A stretch of 6,788 nt of DNA, taken from contig JAIRLR010000069.1 of assembly GCA_031259195.1 (NCBI GenBank), positions 1-6,788 of the forward strand, in the 5' to 3' direction. Origin of the DNA: Streptococcaceae bacterium (lineage in GTDB: Bacteria > Bacillota > Bacilli > Lactobacillales > Streptococcaceae). The stretch's first letter is position 1. Each line of letters starts with the position of its first letter. Below are positions 1 through 5,768 of this stretch, in pieces. Both the position numbers and the translations under genes were made by a program. Under the pieces are notes generated by a model that worked only from the letters and a program-made list of their open reading frames with translations, was not told the origin of the DNA and ran no database searches.

Positions 1-1
1 G

Positions 2-196
2 ATTGTCCTTTGGAAATCGTTAAGCGCTCAAGATGAACATATGTTTAAAGTTATCCCAAAACGTTGGGTTGTAGAGCGATGTTTTGCAAGGCTCAAGAAA
101 GCTAGGCGGATGTATAAAAATGTAGAACGAAAGCTTTCTAAAGTTAAGCAGATGGTGGTGCTTGCATTTTTAAGTATTCTTATAAGAGCCTGTTAA
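2..196 (+). CDS. IS5-family transposase, C-terminal fragment (5' end outside window)
   Basis: This frame is open from base 2 and gives 64 residues. It contains the signature PKRWVVERCFARLKKARR, which is typical of the C-terminal catalytic block of IS5-type DDE transposases; the E of VVER is the expected third catalytic acid. It is followed by a hydrophobic tail (MVVLAFLSILIR), as usual at the end of these proteins. The last residues are altered by the miniature element: the frame now reads ILIRAC and stops at TAA (194-196) inside the inserted terminal repeat. If 186-348 is removed, the frame reads ILIRR followed by TGA (354-356), matching the usual family ending. Only two or three residues changed, so the enzyme may still work. 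Its N-terminal half cannot be assessed. Confidence 0.82.
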   Translation: MVLWKSLSAQDEHMFKVIPKRWVVERCFARLKKARRMYKNVERKLSKVKQMVVLAFLSILIRAC

Positions 197-345
197 CGAT
201 CTCTCTATTGATGGATTTTTTGAGAAATTTTTGTGCATTTCTAGGAAAAAAACGTAGGTTTAGCGGTGCTAAATCGAGGCTTTTTGACGAAGAAAGGCAA
301 AAAATTACCAGAAAAGGCACAATTATGGAGATCGTTAACAGGTTC
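186..345 (+). mobile_element. MITE copy 1 (160 bp), nested in the IS
   Basis: The ends are inverted repeats: GAGCCTGTTAACGATCTC (186-203) and GAGATCGTTAACAGGTTC (328-345), 17 of 18 matching. TAA flanks both sides (183-185 and 346-348) as a target duplication. There is no coding capacity. The interior is AT-rich and partly self-complementary. A core at 242-290 contains the hairpin TTTAGC-GGT-GCTAAA (259-273) followed by CGAGGCTTTTTGACGA. The whole element is homologous to the reverse complement of the copy at 2974-3121. It shares its terminal sequence with the IS it sits in, so that transposase family probably moved it (inference). Confidence 0.88.
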
Positions 346-396
346 TAAGAAGATGAGACAAGTTAACAGGTTCTTAGAAGAGAAAATAGGGAGTTT

Positions 397-1557
397 TTGT
401 TTACGGAAAGCAGGCATTTTGTGACTTCAGCTTATATTCACATACCATTTTGTGAGCGTATCTGTTATTATTGCGATTTTAATAAAGTTTTTTTGGAGGG
501 CCAGTCAGTAGAGAGCTATGTTGACCTTCTTTTGCGTGAGATAGGCTTGACAATAAAGTCATCAAAAGCTTTAAATGTTGAAACGATTTATATCGGTGGT
601 GGTACGCCCACTTCTTTAAGTGCGAGACAACTTGAAAGATTACTAAAAGGCATAAGAAAGCTGTTACCTTTCATTGAAGGTAATGAATTCACCATAGAAG
701 CAAATCCTGGGGGTTTAACCGTCGAAAAGCTTTTAGTGATAAAAGAATATGGTGTGAATCGTATTTCTTTGGGTGTTCAAACTTTTGATAATGGACTTTT
801 ACAAAAAATTGGTAGACGACATACCACTGAGGACGTTGTACAGACATTTGAGATCTTACAACGTGAAAATTTTCAAAATATTTCACTGGATTTGATTTAC
901 GCTTTGCCCGATCAAACAATCGAAAGTTTTCAAGAAACATTGAAGATGGCCCTTTCATTTGCTTTGTCACATTATTCACTGTATTCATTGATTTTAGAAG
1001 ATTATACGATTTTTATGAATCGGATGCGAGATGGTAAGTTTGTGTTGCCTGATGAAGATTTGGCGGCAGATATGTTTGAAATGGCGCTGGATTATATGCA
1101 TAAGTATGGTTTACAACAGTATGAAATTTCTAATTTTGCCAAGCCTGGTTTTGAAAGTAAGCATAACCTGAGGTATTGGAACAATGAGCATTATTTTGGC
1201 TTTGGGGCCGGTGCTGCCGGCTATCTTGGCAATCTTCGTTATAAAAATTATGGACCGATTCAACATTACTTAAATTCACTTAGAAAGTTTGAATTACCTA
1301 TTAGTAAGCGCGAGGAGCTAAGTTTACAAAATCAGATGGAAGAAGAGCTGTTTTTAGGTTTACGTAAAGTGAGCGGTGTATCAAAACGGCGTTTTTTTGA
1401 AAAGTTTGGCGTTTCTTTTTCAAAAATTTATGGTGAAGTTAGCCAGCAATTGGTTGAACGCGGTTTGCTTTATGATGATGGCGAGAATATATCATTAAGT
1501 AGGAAAGGGATGTTGGTTGGCAATATCGTTTTCGAAAAATTTTTATTGACTTTTTAA
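397..1557 (+). CDS. hemW: HemW, radical SAM haem chaperone (HemN-like)
   Basis: The product is 386 residues from TTG 397. It belongs to the radical-SAM HemN/HemW family. The cluster motif CERICYYC (C19, C23, C26) is followed by D-F rather than the X-C of true coproporphyrinogen dehydrogenase HemN. GGGTPT (67-72) is the SAM-binding glycine motif, and HNLRYW (256-261) is the HNxxYW signature of HemW. A HemN_C-type domain follows from about residue 305. HemW is known as a haem-binding chaperone that delivers haem to membrane proteins, so older coproporphyrinogen oxidase names should be avoided. The start is uncertain. TTG 397 has GGGAG only 3 nt upstream, whereas GTG 421 gives a 378-residue protein beginning VTSAYIHIPF, closer to usual family starts but with a weaker ribosome site. 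No clear promoter is seen; transcription may come from the IS or MITE upstream. Confidence 0.93.
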   Translation: MFTESRHFVTSAYIHIPFCERICYYCDFNKVFLEGQSVESYVDLLLREIGLTIKSSKALNVETIYIGGGTPTSLSARQLERLLKGIRKLLPFIEGNEFTIEANPGGLTVEKLLVIKEYGVNRISLGVQTFDNGLLQKIGRRHTTEDVVQTFEILQRENFQNISLDLIYALPDQTIESFQETLKMALSFALSHYSLYSLILEDYTIFMNRMRDGKFVLPDEDLAADMFEMALDYMHKYGLQQYEISNFAKPGFESKHNLRYWNNEHYFGFGAGAAGYLGNLRYKNYGPIQHYLNSLRKFELPISKREELSLQNQMEEELFLGLRKVSGVSKRRFFEKFGVSFSKIYGEVSQQLVERGLLYDDGENISLSRKGMLVGNIVFEKFLLTF

Positions 1558-1577
1558 AAAATCAGCCTTTGGACCAA

Positions 1578-1606
1578 TTGTTTCTATTAGCAAATGCTTT
1601 CATAAT
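1578..1606 (+). promoter_or_regulatory. Putative sigma-A promoter for the YvlB/PspC-like pair
   Basis: TTGTTT (1578-1583) and CATAAT (1601-1606) are separated by 17 bp. The -10 differs from consensus by one base, while the -35 is only a partial match. It lies just after hemW and just before the MITE at 1625, so a transcript from here would carry the whole element in its 5' leader. No factor-independent terminator was recognised between hemW and this site. Confidence 0.45.
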
Positions 1607-1624
1607 AAGAGTATAGTAGCATAA

Positions 1625-1784
1625 GAACCTATTAACGATTTCCTTAATTGTGAATTTTCTGGTAATTTTTTTGCTTTTCTTTGTCAAAAGACCTGTATAA
1701 GTTCTTTACGATTTGTTCAAGCTTTGCTTGATTTACAAACTTGGTAAACGCAATTCATCAATCAAAAGACAAGTTAGCAGGTTC
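1625..1784 (+). mobile_element. MITE copy 2 (160 bp), upstream of the DUF4097 gene
   Basis: The left end is GAACCTATTAACGATTTCC (1625-1643) and the right end GACAAGTTAGCAGGTTC (1768-1784). TAA flanks both sides (1622-1624 and 1785-1787). The left half, up to about CTTTGTCAAAAG at 1690, resembles the left half of copy 3 in the same orientation. The right end is closest to the right end of the IS at 357-373 (16 of 17 bases). The middle is different from the other copies and holds its own hairpin, TCAAGC-TTT-GCTTGA (1717-1731), with outer TTTGT/ACAAA arms. It therefore looks like a recombinant or diverged family member. No open frame of note. Confidence 0.82.
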
Positions 1785-1822
1785 TAAGAAAAAGCACGGG
1801 GTTTAACTTGGAGGAGTTTATT

Positions 1823-2974
1823 ATGGAGGAAAAGAAGAGAATTTTGGAGTTGGTTTCCAAAGGTGTTATTTCAGTAAAGGACGGAATTCATTTATTAGAA
1901 AAGCTGGGTGAGACGAAAGAGGACGCTAAATCTCAAGTTGCAAAGCAAGCTCAAAATGATGAAGGAAGCGATACAACACAAAAAAGAGCAACAAGTAAGG
2001 CAGATGATCTCAGTAGCGCTTTTTTGCAAATGGGTGAGACATTTAAACAGTTGGGATCGCAGTTTAAGCCATTAGCCAATCAAGTCGGAGATACTTTAAA
2101 GTCAGCTTTTCATTCAGCTAAAAATAGTGTCGATATGAAGGAAGTAAAGATCAAGGTGCCAACTTTTGCTTCACAATCTTTTGAAGCTTCATATCCTTTT
2201 GAACAAAATGCAGCGGCAACTATTGTCGATATTGAAAATTTAAACGGATATACAAAAATCATCAGATCAGAAGATGAGACGGTTACTTTAGATGTTGATG
2301 GAAAAGTTTACGGCGAAAAAGAAGCAGATCCTAAGGAATTTTTTGAACAAAATGCGGTTATTGATGTAACGGATGAAAAAATTTTTATCAAAGCTCCTAA
2401 CTTGCGAATCAAAATTAACTTTACATTATCGCTTCCGAAGAGAGTGTATGATTATGTTTCAGTGGTGAATGTTAATGGCGATATCAATATCAGTCCTTTG
2501 CAAGCGGTGGATGTGATTCTTAATACAAAAAATGGGCGAGTGGATGTTGCTGATTATCAGCTAACCATGCTTGAAGTTAATGACTTAAATGGAAATATTA
2601 CTGTTGGTAATGGTGAGATGTTAGACTCTGTTATCAAGACGACAAATGGAACGGTATCTTTTAGAGGCGCGACAAAGTCTTTGTCTGTGAGTATTACGAA
2701 TGGAGATGCAAAGTTAATCCTTTCAGATGAAAGAATTGAAAAAGTCGCTGTAAATAATGTTAATGGAAGTATTAAGTTAGCCGTGCCAAGGAATTTAGGT
2801 ATTACTGGTGATGTGAAAACAACCTTTGGCGATATTAATACACGCATTCAGGATATGGAAGTGTTGAAGCAGCCAACAAGAAAAGTCTTGAAGTTTAAAC
2901 GTGATGGTGAGAAAAAAGTTAGCATAGTTGCTAAGACAACTACAGGGCGGATTTATTTAAAAGATGCTGATTAG
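1823..2974 (+). CDS. DUF4097 family protein, YvlB-like
   Basis: The start is ATG 1823, preceded by a near-perfect GGAGGAG (1810-1816) with 6-nt spacing; the TTG at 1808 overlaps this site and is not the start. The product is 383 residues. Residues 1-30 (KKRILELVSKGVISVKDGIHLLEKL) form the short helical SHOCT-like segment common at the N-terminus of YvlB proteins. A Lys/Gln/Ser-rich linker follows. From about residue 130 there are repeated strand-turn units with NG turns (NVNGDINI, DLNGNITV, TNGTVSF, ITNGDAKL, VNVNGSIKL, TTGRIYL), typical of the DUF4097 beta-solenoid fold. There is no signal peptide or membrane segment. The next gene encodes a PspC protein, as in the yvlB-yvlC arrangement of Bacillus, so a role in envelope-stress response is likely. 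Biochemical function is unknown. The stop codon TAG overlaps the end of a MITE. Confidence 0.88.
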   Translation: MEEKKRILELVSKGVISVKDGIHLLEKLGETKEDAKSQVAKQAQNDEGSDTTQKRATSKADDLSSAFLQMGETFKQLGSQFKPLANQVGDTLKSAFHSAKNSVDMKEVKIKVPTFASQSFEASYPFEQNAAATIVDIENLNGYTKIIRSEDETVTLDVDGKVYGEKEADPKEFFEQNAVIDVTDEKIFIKAPNLRIKINFTLSLPKRVYDYVSVVNVNGDINISPLQAVDVILNTKNGRVDVADYQLTMLEVNDLNGNITVGNGEMLDSVIKTTNGTVSFRGATKSLSVSITNGDAKLILSDERIEKVAVNNVNGSIKLAVPRNLGITGDVKTTFGDINTRIQDMEVLKQPTRKVLKFKRDGEKKVSIVAKTTTGRIYLKDAD

Positions 2975-3121
2975 AGCCCGTTAATGATCTCCGTAATTGC
3001 GAATTTTTCGGTAATTTTTTACCTTTCTTTGTCAAAAATCCTCGAAATAGCACCACTATTTCTGCGTTTTTTTCCTAAAAATGCAAAAAAATTCACCAAT
3101 AGAGAGATCGTTAACAGGCTC
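2974..3121 (+). mobile_element. MITE copy 3 (148 bp), between the YvlB-like and PspC genes
   Basis: The ends are GAGCCCGTTAATGATCTC (2974-2991) and GAGATCGTTAACAGGCTC (3104-3121), 16 of 18 matching, flanked by TTA on both sides (2971-2973 and 3122-3124). It lies in reverse orientation relative to copy 1. The shared core (3031-3076, minus-strand sense) contains a perfect 7-bp hairpin, GAAATAG-CACCA-CTATTTC (3044-3062). Most of the element is an imperfect palindrome, so in the mRNA joining the two cistrons it could form a long stem. The insertion falls in the upstream stop codon: without it the sequence reads GAT TAA AAT CAA AGG AGT. The left TIR supplies the G of the present TAG stop. Confidence 0.9.
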
Positions 3122-3145
3122 TTAAAATCAAAGGAGTTGAAAATT

Positions 3146-3451
3146 ATGAATAATCAAAAAAAGAGATTAAGAAAGTCTAATACAGATATTGTACTTTCGG
3201 GAACATTAGGAGGCATTGCTGAGTATCTGGGGATTGACTCAACGATTGTGCGAGTGATTTATGTGCTATTGTTACTTTTTGGTTTGGGATCTCCGGTTTT
3301 GCTATATATTATTTTGGTTTTAGTAATTCCACGTGAAGATCGTGGTAATTCAGGAAATTATCGTTACTCTTCATATACAGAGCAAGAAAGAAGAAGACGA
3401 AAAGATGTAACTGACTCTGCTTCTGAGAATGATCACTGGGATGATTTTTAA
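3146..3451 (+). CDS. PspC domain membrane protein, YvlC-like
   Basis: The start is ATG 3146, with AAGGAG (3131-3136) nine bases upstream; the product is 101 residues. An in-frame ATG at 2984 would add 54 residues, but these are translated MITE sequence and are rejected. Residues 7-31 (RLRKSNTDIVLSGTLGGIAEYLGID) followed by TIVRVIYVLLLLFGLGSPVLLYIILVLVIP form the classic PspC domain. It has an amphipathic N-terminus with the GGIAEYLGID motif and a hydrophobic hairpin (about 33-61), ending in PRED. The tail (66-101) is polar, with RRRRK and an acidic end. PspC proteins sit in the cytoplasmic membrane and sense or relay envelope stress. It was probably translated from one message with the DUF4097 gene before a MITE separated them. 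Confidence 0.92.
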   Translation: MNNQKKRLRKSNTDIVLSGTLGGIAEYLGIDSTIVRVIYVLLLLFGLGSPVLLYIILVLVIPREDRGNSGNYRYSSYTEQERRRRKDVTDSASENDHWDDF

Positions 3452-3465
3452 GATAATGTTAATAC

Positions 3466-3506
3466 AAAAAGATTTGTGGTGGGGGAACTTACTACAAGTC
3501 TTTTTT
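3466..3506 (+). terminator. Rho-independent terminator after the PspC gene
   Basis: AAAAAGATTTGTGGT (3466-3480) pairs with ACTACAAGTCTTTTT (3491-3505), with two G-U wobbles, around a 10-nt loop (GGGGGAACTT). The T run is 3500-3506 in context. It lies 15 bp after the PspC stop codon and so closes the yvlB/yvlC-like unit before the plsX promoter. Confidence 0.8.
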
Positions 3507-3510
3507 ATCG

Positions 3511-3519
3511 TGATATAAT
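3511..3519 (+). promoter_or_regulatory. Extended -10 promoter for plsX
   Basis: TGATATAAT gives a perfect TATAAT (3514-3519) with the TGn extension. A weak -35 (ACTACA, 3491-3496) is 17 bp upstream, inside the terminator arm. Transcription would start near 3526, leaving a leader of about 200 nt that is mostly the miniature element at 3534-3693. I looked for FapR-type and FabT-type operators around it and saw none. Confidence 0.65.
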
Positions 3520-3533
3520 GTTCTTCGTTAAAT

Positions 3534-3693
3534 AGACCTCCTCGGAAACTAGGGTATAAGGAGAATTCGTTTAAATTTTTTCCTGAGATAAGGAAAAAAA
3601 CGCAAGAATAGTGGTGCTATTTCGAGGCTTTTTGACGATGTATCAGGGAAAAAGAAGACGAAGTTCTCATACATCTAGTTTCCGGGGAGGTCT
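3534..3693 (+). mobile_element. MITE of a second type (160 bp) in the plsX leader
   Basis: The ends AGACCTCCTCGGAAACTAG (3534-3552) and CTAGTTTCCGGGGAGGTCT (3675-3693) are inverted repeats with one mismatch in 19. AAT flanks both sides (3531-3533 and 3694-3696), a possible 3-bp duplication. These ends are unrelated to the GAGCC/GGTTC ends of the other copies. The core at 3591-3638 (hairpin AATAG-TGGTG-CTATT at 3607-3621, then TTCGAGGCTTTTTGACGA) is clearly homologous to copies 1 and 3. Further inner arms also pair (GTAT..GGAGAATTCG with CGAAGTTCTCATAC, and TTTTTTCCTGA with TCAGGGAAAAA), so the whole element is a fold-back. It lies between the plsX promoter and its ribosome site. A native structured leader is the alternative, but the near-perfect ends and shared core favour a mobile element. 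Confidence 0.75.
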
Positions 3694-3726
3694 AATAAAT
3701 AGAAGTGCAAACGAAGGAGTTATAAT

Positions 3727-4719
3727 ATGAGAATCGCGGTTGATGCGATGGGTGGCGATCATGCACCACAGGCAATTGTTGAAGGCGTGATGAAGGCGCA
3801 GCAAAATTTTCCTGATCTTCATTTTCAATTTTATGGTAAGGAAGATGATATTCGTAAATATATAAAAAATGAAACCAACATCACGATTGTTCATACAGAT
3901 GAGAAAATTAATGCAAATGATGAGCCAGTAAAATCAATTCGAACTAAAAAGCAAGCATCGATGATTTTAGCAGCAAGAGCTGTTAAAGAAGGTTATGCTG
4001 ATGCAATGTTTTCGGCAGGGAACACTGGAGCGATGCTGGCAGCAGGTATTTTTATTGTTGGTTGCATTAAGCAAATTGCTCGTCCGGCTTTAATGTCTAC
4101 TTTACCTTCAGTAGCCGGACTTGCTAATGGTTTTGATATGTTGGATCTGGGAGCAAATGCTGAGAATGATCCTCAACATCTTGTACAGTACGCGGTTATG
4201 GGATCTTTTTATGCTAAAAATGTTCGTAGAATTCAAAATCCACGTGTGGCGTTATTAAATAATGGAACGGAAGAAAGCAAAGGTTCCATGATTACGAAAA
4301 AAACGTTTGAAATGCTGAGTCAAATGGATGAAATTCATTTTATTGGCAATGTAGAGGCTTGCAATATTTTAGGTGGTATGGCTGATGTAGTGGTGATTGA
4401 TGGCTTTACAGGTAATGCGGTGTTAAAGGCAATTGAAGGAACAGCTACGACCATGATGAATCTGGTTAAAGAAGCGATTATTTCGCAAGGTGTTAAAGGC
4501 AAGCTGGGCGCATTGCTGCTCAAAGATGGGCTAAAAAGTATGAAAACAAAGTTGGATTATTCAAATGCTGGTGGCGCTGTGCTTTTTGGTTTAAAAGCAC
4601 CTGTGGTTAAAACGCATGGATCTACTGGACCAAAGGCTGTTGCCAAAACCATTGCGCAAATTCATACGATGCTTAAAACGGATGTCGTGGGGCAGTTGGT
4701 TGAGCATTATAGCCGTTAA
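3727..4719 (+). CDS. plsX: PlsX, acyl-ACP:phosphate acyltransferase
   Basis: ATG 3727 has AAGGAG (3714-3719) seven bases upstream; the product is 330 residues, a normal PlsX length. PlsX converts acyl-ACP and phosphate to acyl-phosphate, which PlsY uses to acylate glycerol-3-phosphate; it acts at the inner face of the membrane. Family motifs are [14 protein letters not shown] (1-14), SAGNTGA (96-102), [25 protein letters not shown] (178-186) and HGSTG (297-301). The stop TAA lies inside GTTAAC of an isolated MITE-type end (4714-4726), so the last few residues (HYSR) may have been reshaped by a rearrangement. A terminator follows at once. The fatty-acid or acpP/rnc genes often found next to plsX are not here. 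Expression is probably from the extended -10 promoter at 3511. Confidence 0.97.
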   Translation: MRIAVDAMGGDHAPQAIVEGVMKAQQNFPDLHFQFYGKEDDIRKYIKNETNITIVHTDEKINANDEPVKSIRTKKQASMILAARAVKEGYADAMFSAGNTGAMLAAGIFIVGCIKQIARPALMSTLPSVAGLANGFDMLDLGANAENDPQHLVQYAVMGSFYAKNVRRIQNPRVALLNNGTEESKGSMITKKTFEMLSQMDEIHFIGNVEACNILGGMADVVVIDGFTGNAVLKAIEGTATTMMNLVKEAIISQGVKGKLGALLLKDGLKSMKTKLDYSNAGGAVLFGLKAPVVKTHGSTGPKAVAKTIAQIHTMLKTDVVGQLVEHYSR

Positions 4720-4726
4720 CAGGTTC
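4714..4726 (+). repeat. Isolated IS/MITE right end overlapping the plsX stop
   Basis: CGTTAACAGGTTC is identical to the right end of MITE copy 1 (333-345) and is followed by TTA (4727-4729), a TNA triplet. No matching left end or element interior lies upstream; the preceding sequence is plsX coding sequence. It therefore looks like the scar of a deletion running from the end of plsX into a former element. The TAA of GTTAAC (4717-4719) is now the plsX stop codon. Confidence 0.6.
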
Positions 4727-4728
4727 TT

Positions 4729-4761
4729 AAACTGATAGTCTTTTGAGATTATCAGTTTTTT
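4729..4761 (+). terminator. Rho-independent terminator after plsX
   Basis: AAACTGATAGTC (4729-4740) pairs with GATTATCAGTTT (4747-4758), with one G-U wobble, around the loop TTTTGA, and ends in TTTTTT (4756-4761). It starts 10 bp after the plsX stop codon and separates plsX from the rapZ unit. Confidence 0.85.
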
Positions 4762-4771
4762 GATTGGAATT

Positions 4772-4799
4772 TTTTCAACTTCTGCCATCATGTTATACT
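4772..4799 (+). promoter_or_regulatory. Putative promoter for rapZ-whiA
   Basis: TGTTATACT (4791-4799) is an extended -10 with TATACT. TTTTCA (4772-4777) is a plausible -35 with a 16-bp spacer. It lies directly downstream of the plsX terminator, and a short leader leads to rapZ. Confidence 0.55.
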
Positions 4800-4803
4800 A
4801 GTT

Positions 4804-4814
4804 TTAACAGGTTC
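4804..4814 (+). repeat. Isolated IS/MITE right end in the rapZ leader
   Basis: TTAACAGGTTC followed by TAA (4815-4817) matches the last 11 bases of the IS and MITE right ends and carries the TNA flank. No left end is present between it and the scar at 4726, 88 bp upstream. It sits five bases after the -10 box and 17 bases before the rapZ start. It may be a remnant of an element whose rest, with its original leader, was deleted. Confidence 0.5.
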
Positions 4815-4831
4815 TAAGCGAGGTTCGATAG

Positions 4832-5725
4832 ATGAGCAAACAAAAATTTGAACTAGCAATTATTACAGGAATGAGTGGTGCCGGAAAGACAGTAGCAATT
4901 CAGTCATTTGAAGATATGGGGTATTTTACAGTGGATAATATGCCTCCTACGTTAATTTCTAAGTTTCTGGATTTATTAACGGAAAATAATTCGCTTGAAA
5001 AAATTGCAATGGTTGTAGATATGAGATCGCTTGTCTTTTTTAGTCAGCTGAATGATATTTTAAATGAATTGCAGGATTCGCCCAAGATTCATTTGAAAGT
5101 GATTTATTTGGATGCAGAAGATATGTCATTGGTTTCACGTTATAAAGAAACAAGGCGTTCTCATCCTTTGGCAGTGGATGGCTTGGTTTTAACGGGGATT
5201 CAAAAAGAGCGGGAATTGCTTAGGCCGCTTAAAACTTTTGCTCAGATTTTGCTTGATACCTCGGAGTTAACGTCAAGGCAGTTGCGCCAGAGAATTATAA
5301 AGGAGTTTAGTGATGATCGTTGCGATAATCTTTTTCGCATTGAGATGATTAGCTTTGGTTTTAAATACGGACTTCCAATTGATGCAGATATTGTGATGGA
5401 TGTGCGTTTTTTGCCGAATCCTCACTATATTCCTAAGCTGCGTCCACTAAATGGTCAAGATAAAAAAGTATATGATTATGTGATGAGTTTTCCTGAGTCT
5501 GAGAGTTTTTATCAAAACTTTATGGCGATGCTGCGACCGATCTTGCCAGGATATCAAAAAGAAGGAAAGAGTAATTTAACGATTGCTATTGGCTGTACAG
5601 GCGGGCAACATCGTTCAGTTGCATTTACACAAAGAGTGACACGAGATTTAAAGATAGAAGGACTTCATGTGAATACCACTCATCGCGATAAAAATAAAAG
5701 GAAAAAAACGGTCAATCGTTCATGA
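4832..5725 (+). CDS. rapZ: RapZ/YvcJ, P-loop nucleotide-binding regulator
   Basis: ATG 4832 is preceded by GAGG (4820-4823, context GCGAGG), eight bases upstream; the product is 297 residues, close to the usual length of about 290. The Walker A is GMSGAGKT (13-20), followed by the family motifs FTVDNMP (32-38) and VDMRS (62-66). The C-terminal domain carries [10 protein letters not shown] (254-263) and ends [14 protein letters not shown], so the protein looks complete. In enterobacteria RapZ binds the small RNA GlmZ to control glucosamine-6-phosphate synthase. In Firmicutes the homologue YvcJ hydrolyses nucleotides and affects competence; its target is not settled. whiA follows after 43 bp. 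Normally yvcK lies between them, with its start overlapping the rapZ stop. Here an ATG still overlaps the stop (ATGA, 5722-5725) but leads only to a 20-codon frame. Confidence 0.96.
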   Translation: MSKQKFELAIITGMSGAGKTVAIQSFEDMGYFTVDNMPPTLISKFLDLLTENNSLEKIAMVVDMRSLVFFSQLNDILNELQDSPKIHLKVIYLDAEDMSLVSRYKETRRSHPLAVDGLVLTGIQKERELLRPLKTFAQILLDTSELTSRQLRQRIIKEFSDDRCDNLFRIEMISFGFKYGLPIDADIVMDVRFLPNPHYIPKLRPLNGQDKKVYDYVMSFPESESFYQNFMAMLRPILPGYQKEGKSNLTIAIGCTGGQHRSVAFTQRVTRDLKIEGLHVNTTHRDKNKRKKTVNRS

Positions 5726-5768
5726 GTTATCAAATTGCAGCAAAACCGTTGTTTAGAGGAGAAGGAAG

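Larger units (their letters stand above)
1..373 (+). mobile_element. Right part of an IS5-family insertion sequence, invaded by a MITE
   Basis: The window opens inside an insertion sequence. It holds the transposase C-terminus (from base 2) and the right terminal repeat, whose outer end GACAAGTTAACAGGTTC spans 357-373 and is followed by TTA (374-376), a TNA-type target triplet. The left part lies outside the window. A miniature element at 186-345 has inserted at a TAA, so the IS now carries two right-type ends 28 bp apart (345 and 373). The transposase motif and 3-bp TNA targets point to the IS5 family, nearest the IS1031 or ISL2 groups; the subgroup is inference. The right end of the IS is 24 bp from the TTG at 397, so the element supplies most of the hemW leader. 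Confidence 0.8.

Noticed and set aside
689..988. Minus-strand open frames, here and at 2557-2847, 3667-3894, 4335-4523, 4591-4791 and 5680-5877
   Set aside because: They lie opposite well-supported genes, lack ribosome sites I could recognise, and resemble no family.
397..1557. Coproporphyrinogen III dehydrogenase (HemN) annotation
   Set aside because: The fourth cysteine of HemN is replaced (CxxxCxxCDF) and the HNxxYW motif is present, both marking HemW.
1808..1822. TTG start for the DUF4097 gene
   Set aside because: It overlaps the GGAGGAG ribosome site that serves ATG 1823; family proteins start with the MEEKKRIL-type segment.
2984..3145. N-terminal extension of the PspC protein from ATG 2984
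   Set aside because: The extra 54 residues are translated MITE sequence. The ATG at 3146 has a good AAGGAG and gives a normal PspC start.
3534..3693. Riboswitch or T-box leader for plsX
   Set aside because: Near-perfect terminal inverted repeats, a flanking AAT repeat and a core shared with MITEs elsewhere point to a mobile element; no T-box or known riboswitch motif was seen.
186..4814. Repeated GTTAACAGG units as a CRISPR array or regulon operator
   Set aside because: Spacing is irregular, full copies are paired as inverted ends with TNA duplications, and one clear IS end shares them; mobile-element ends fit best.
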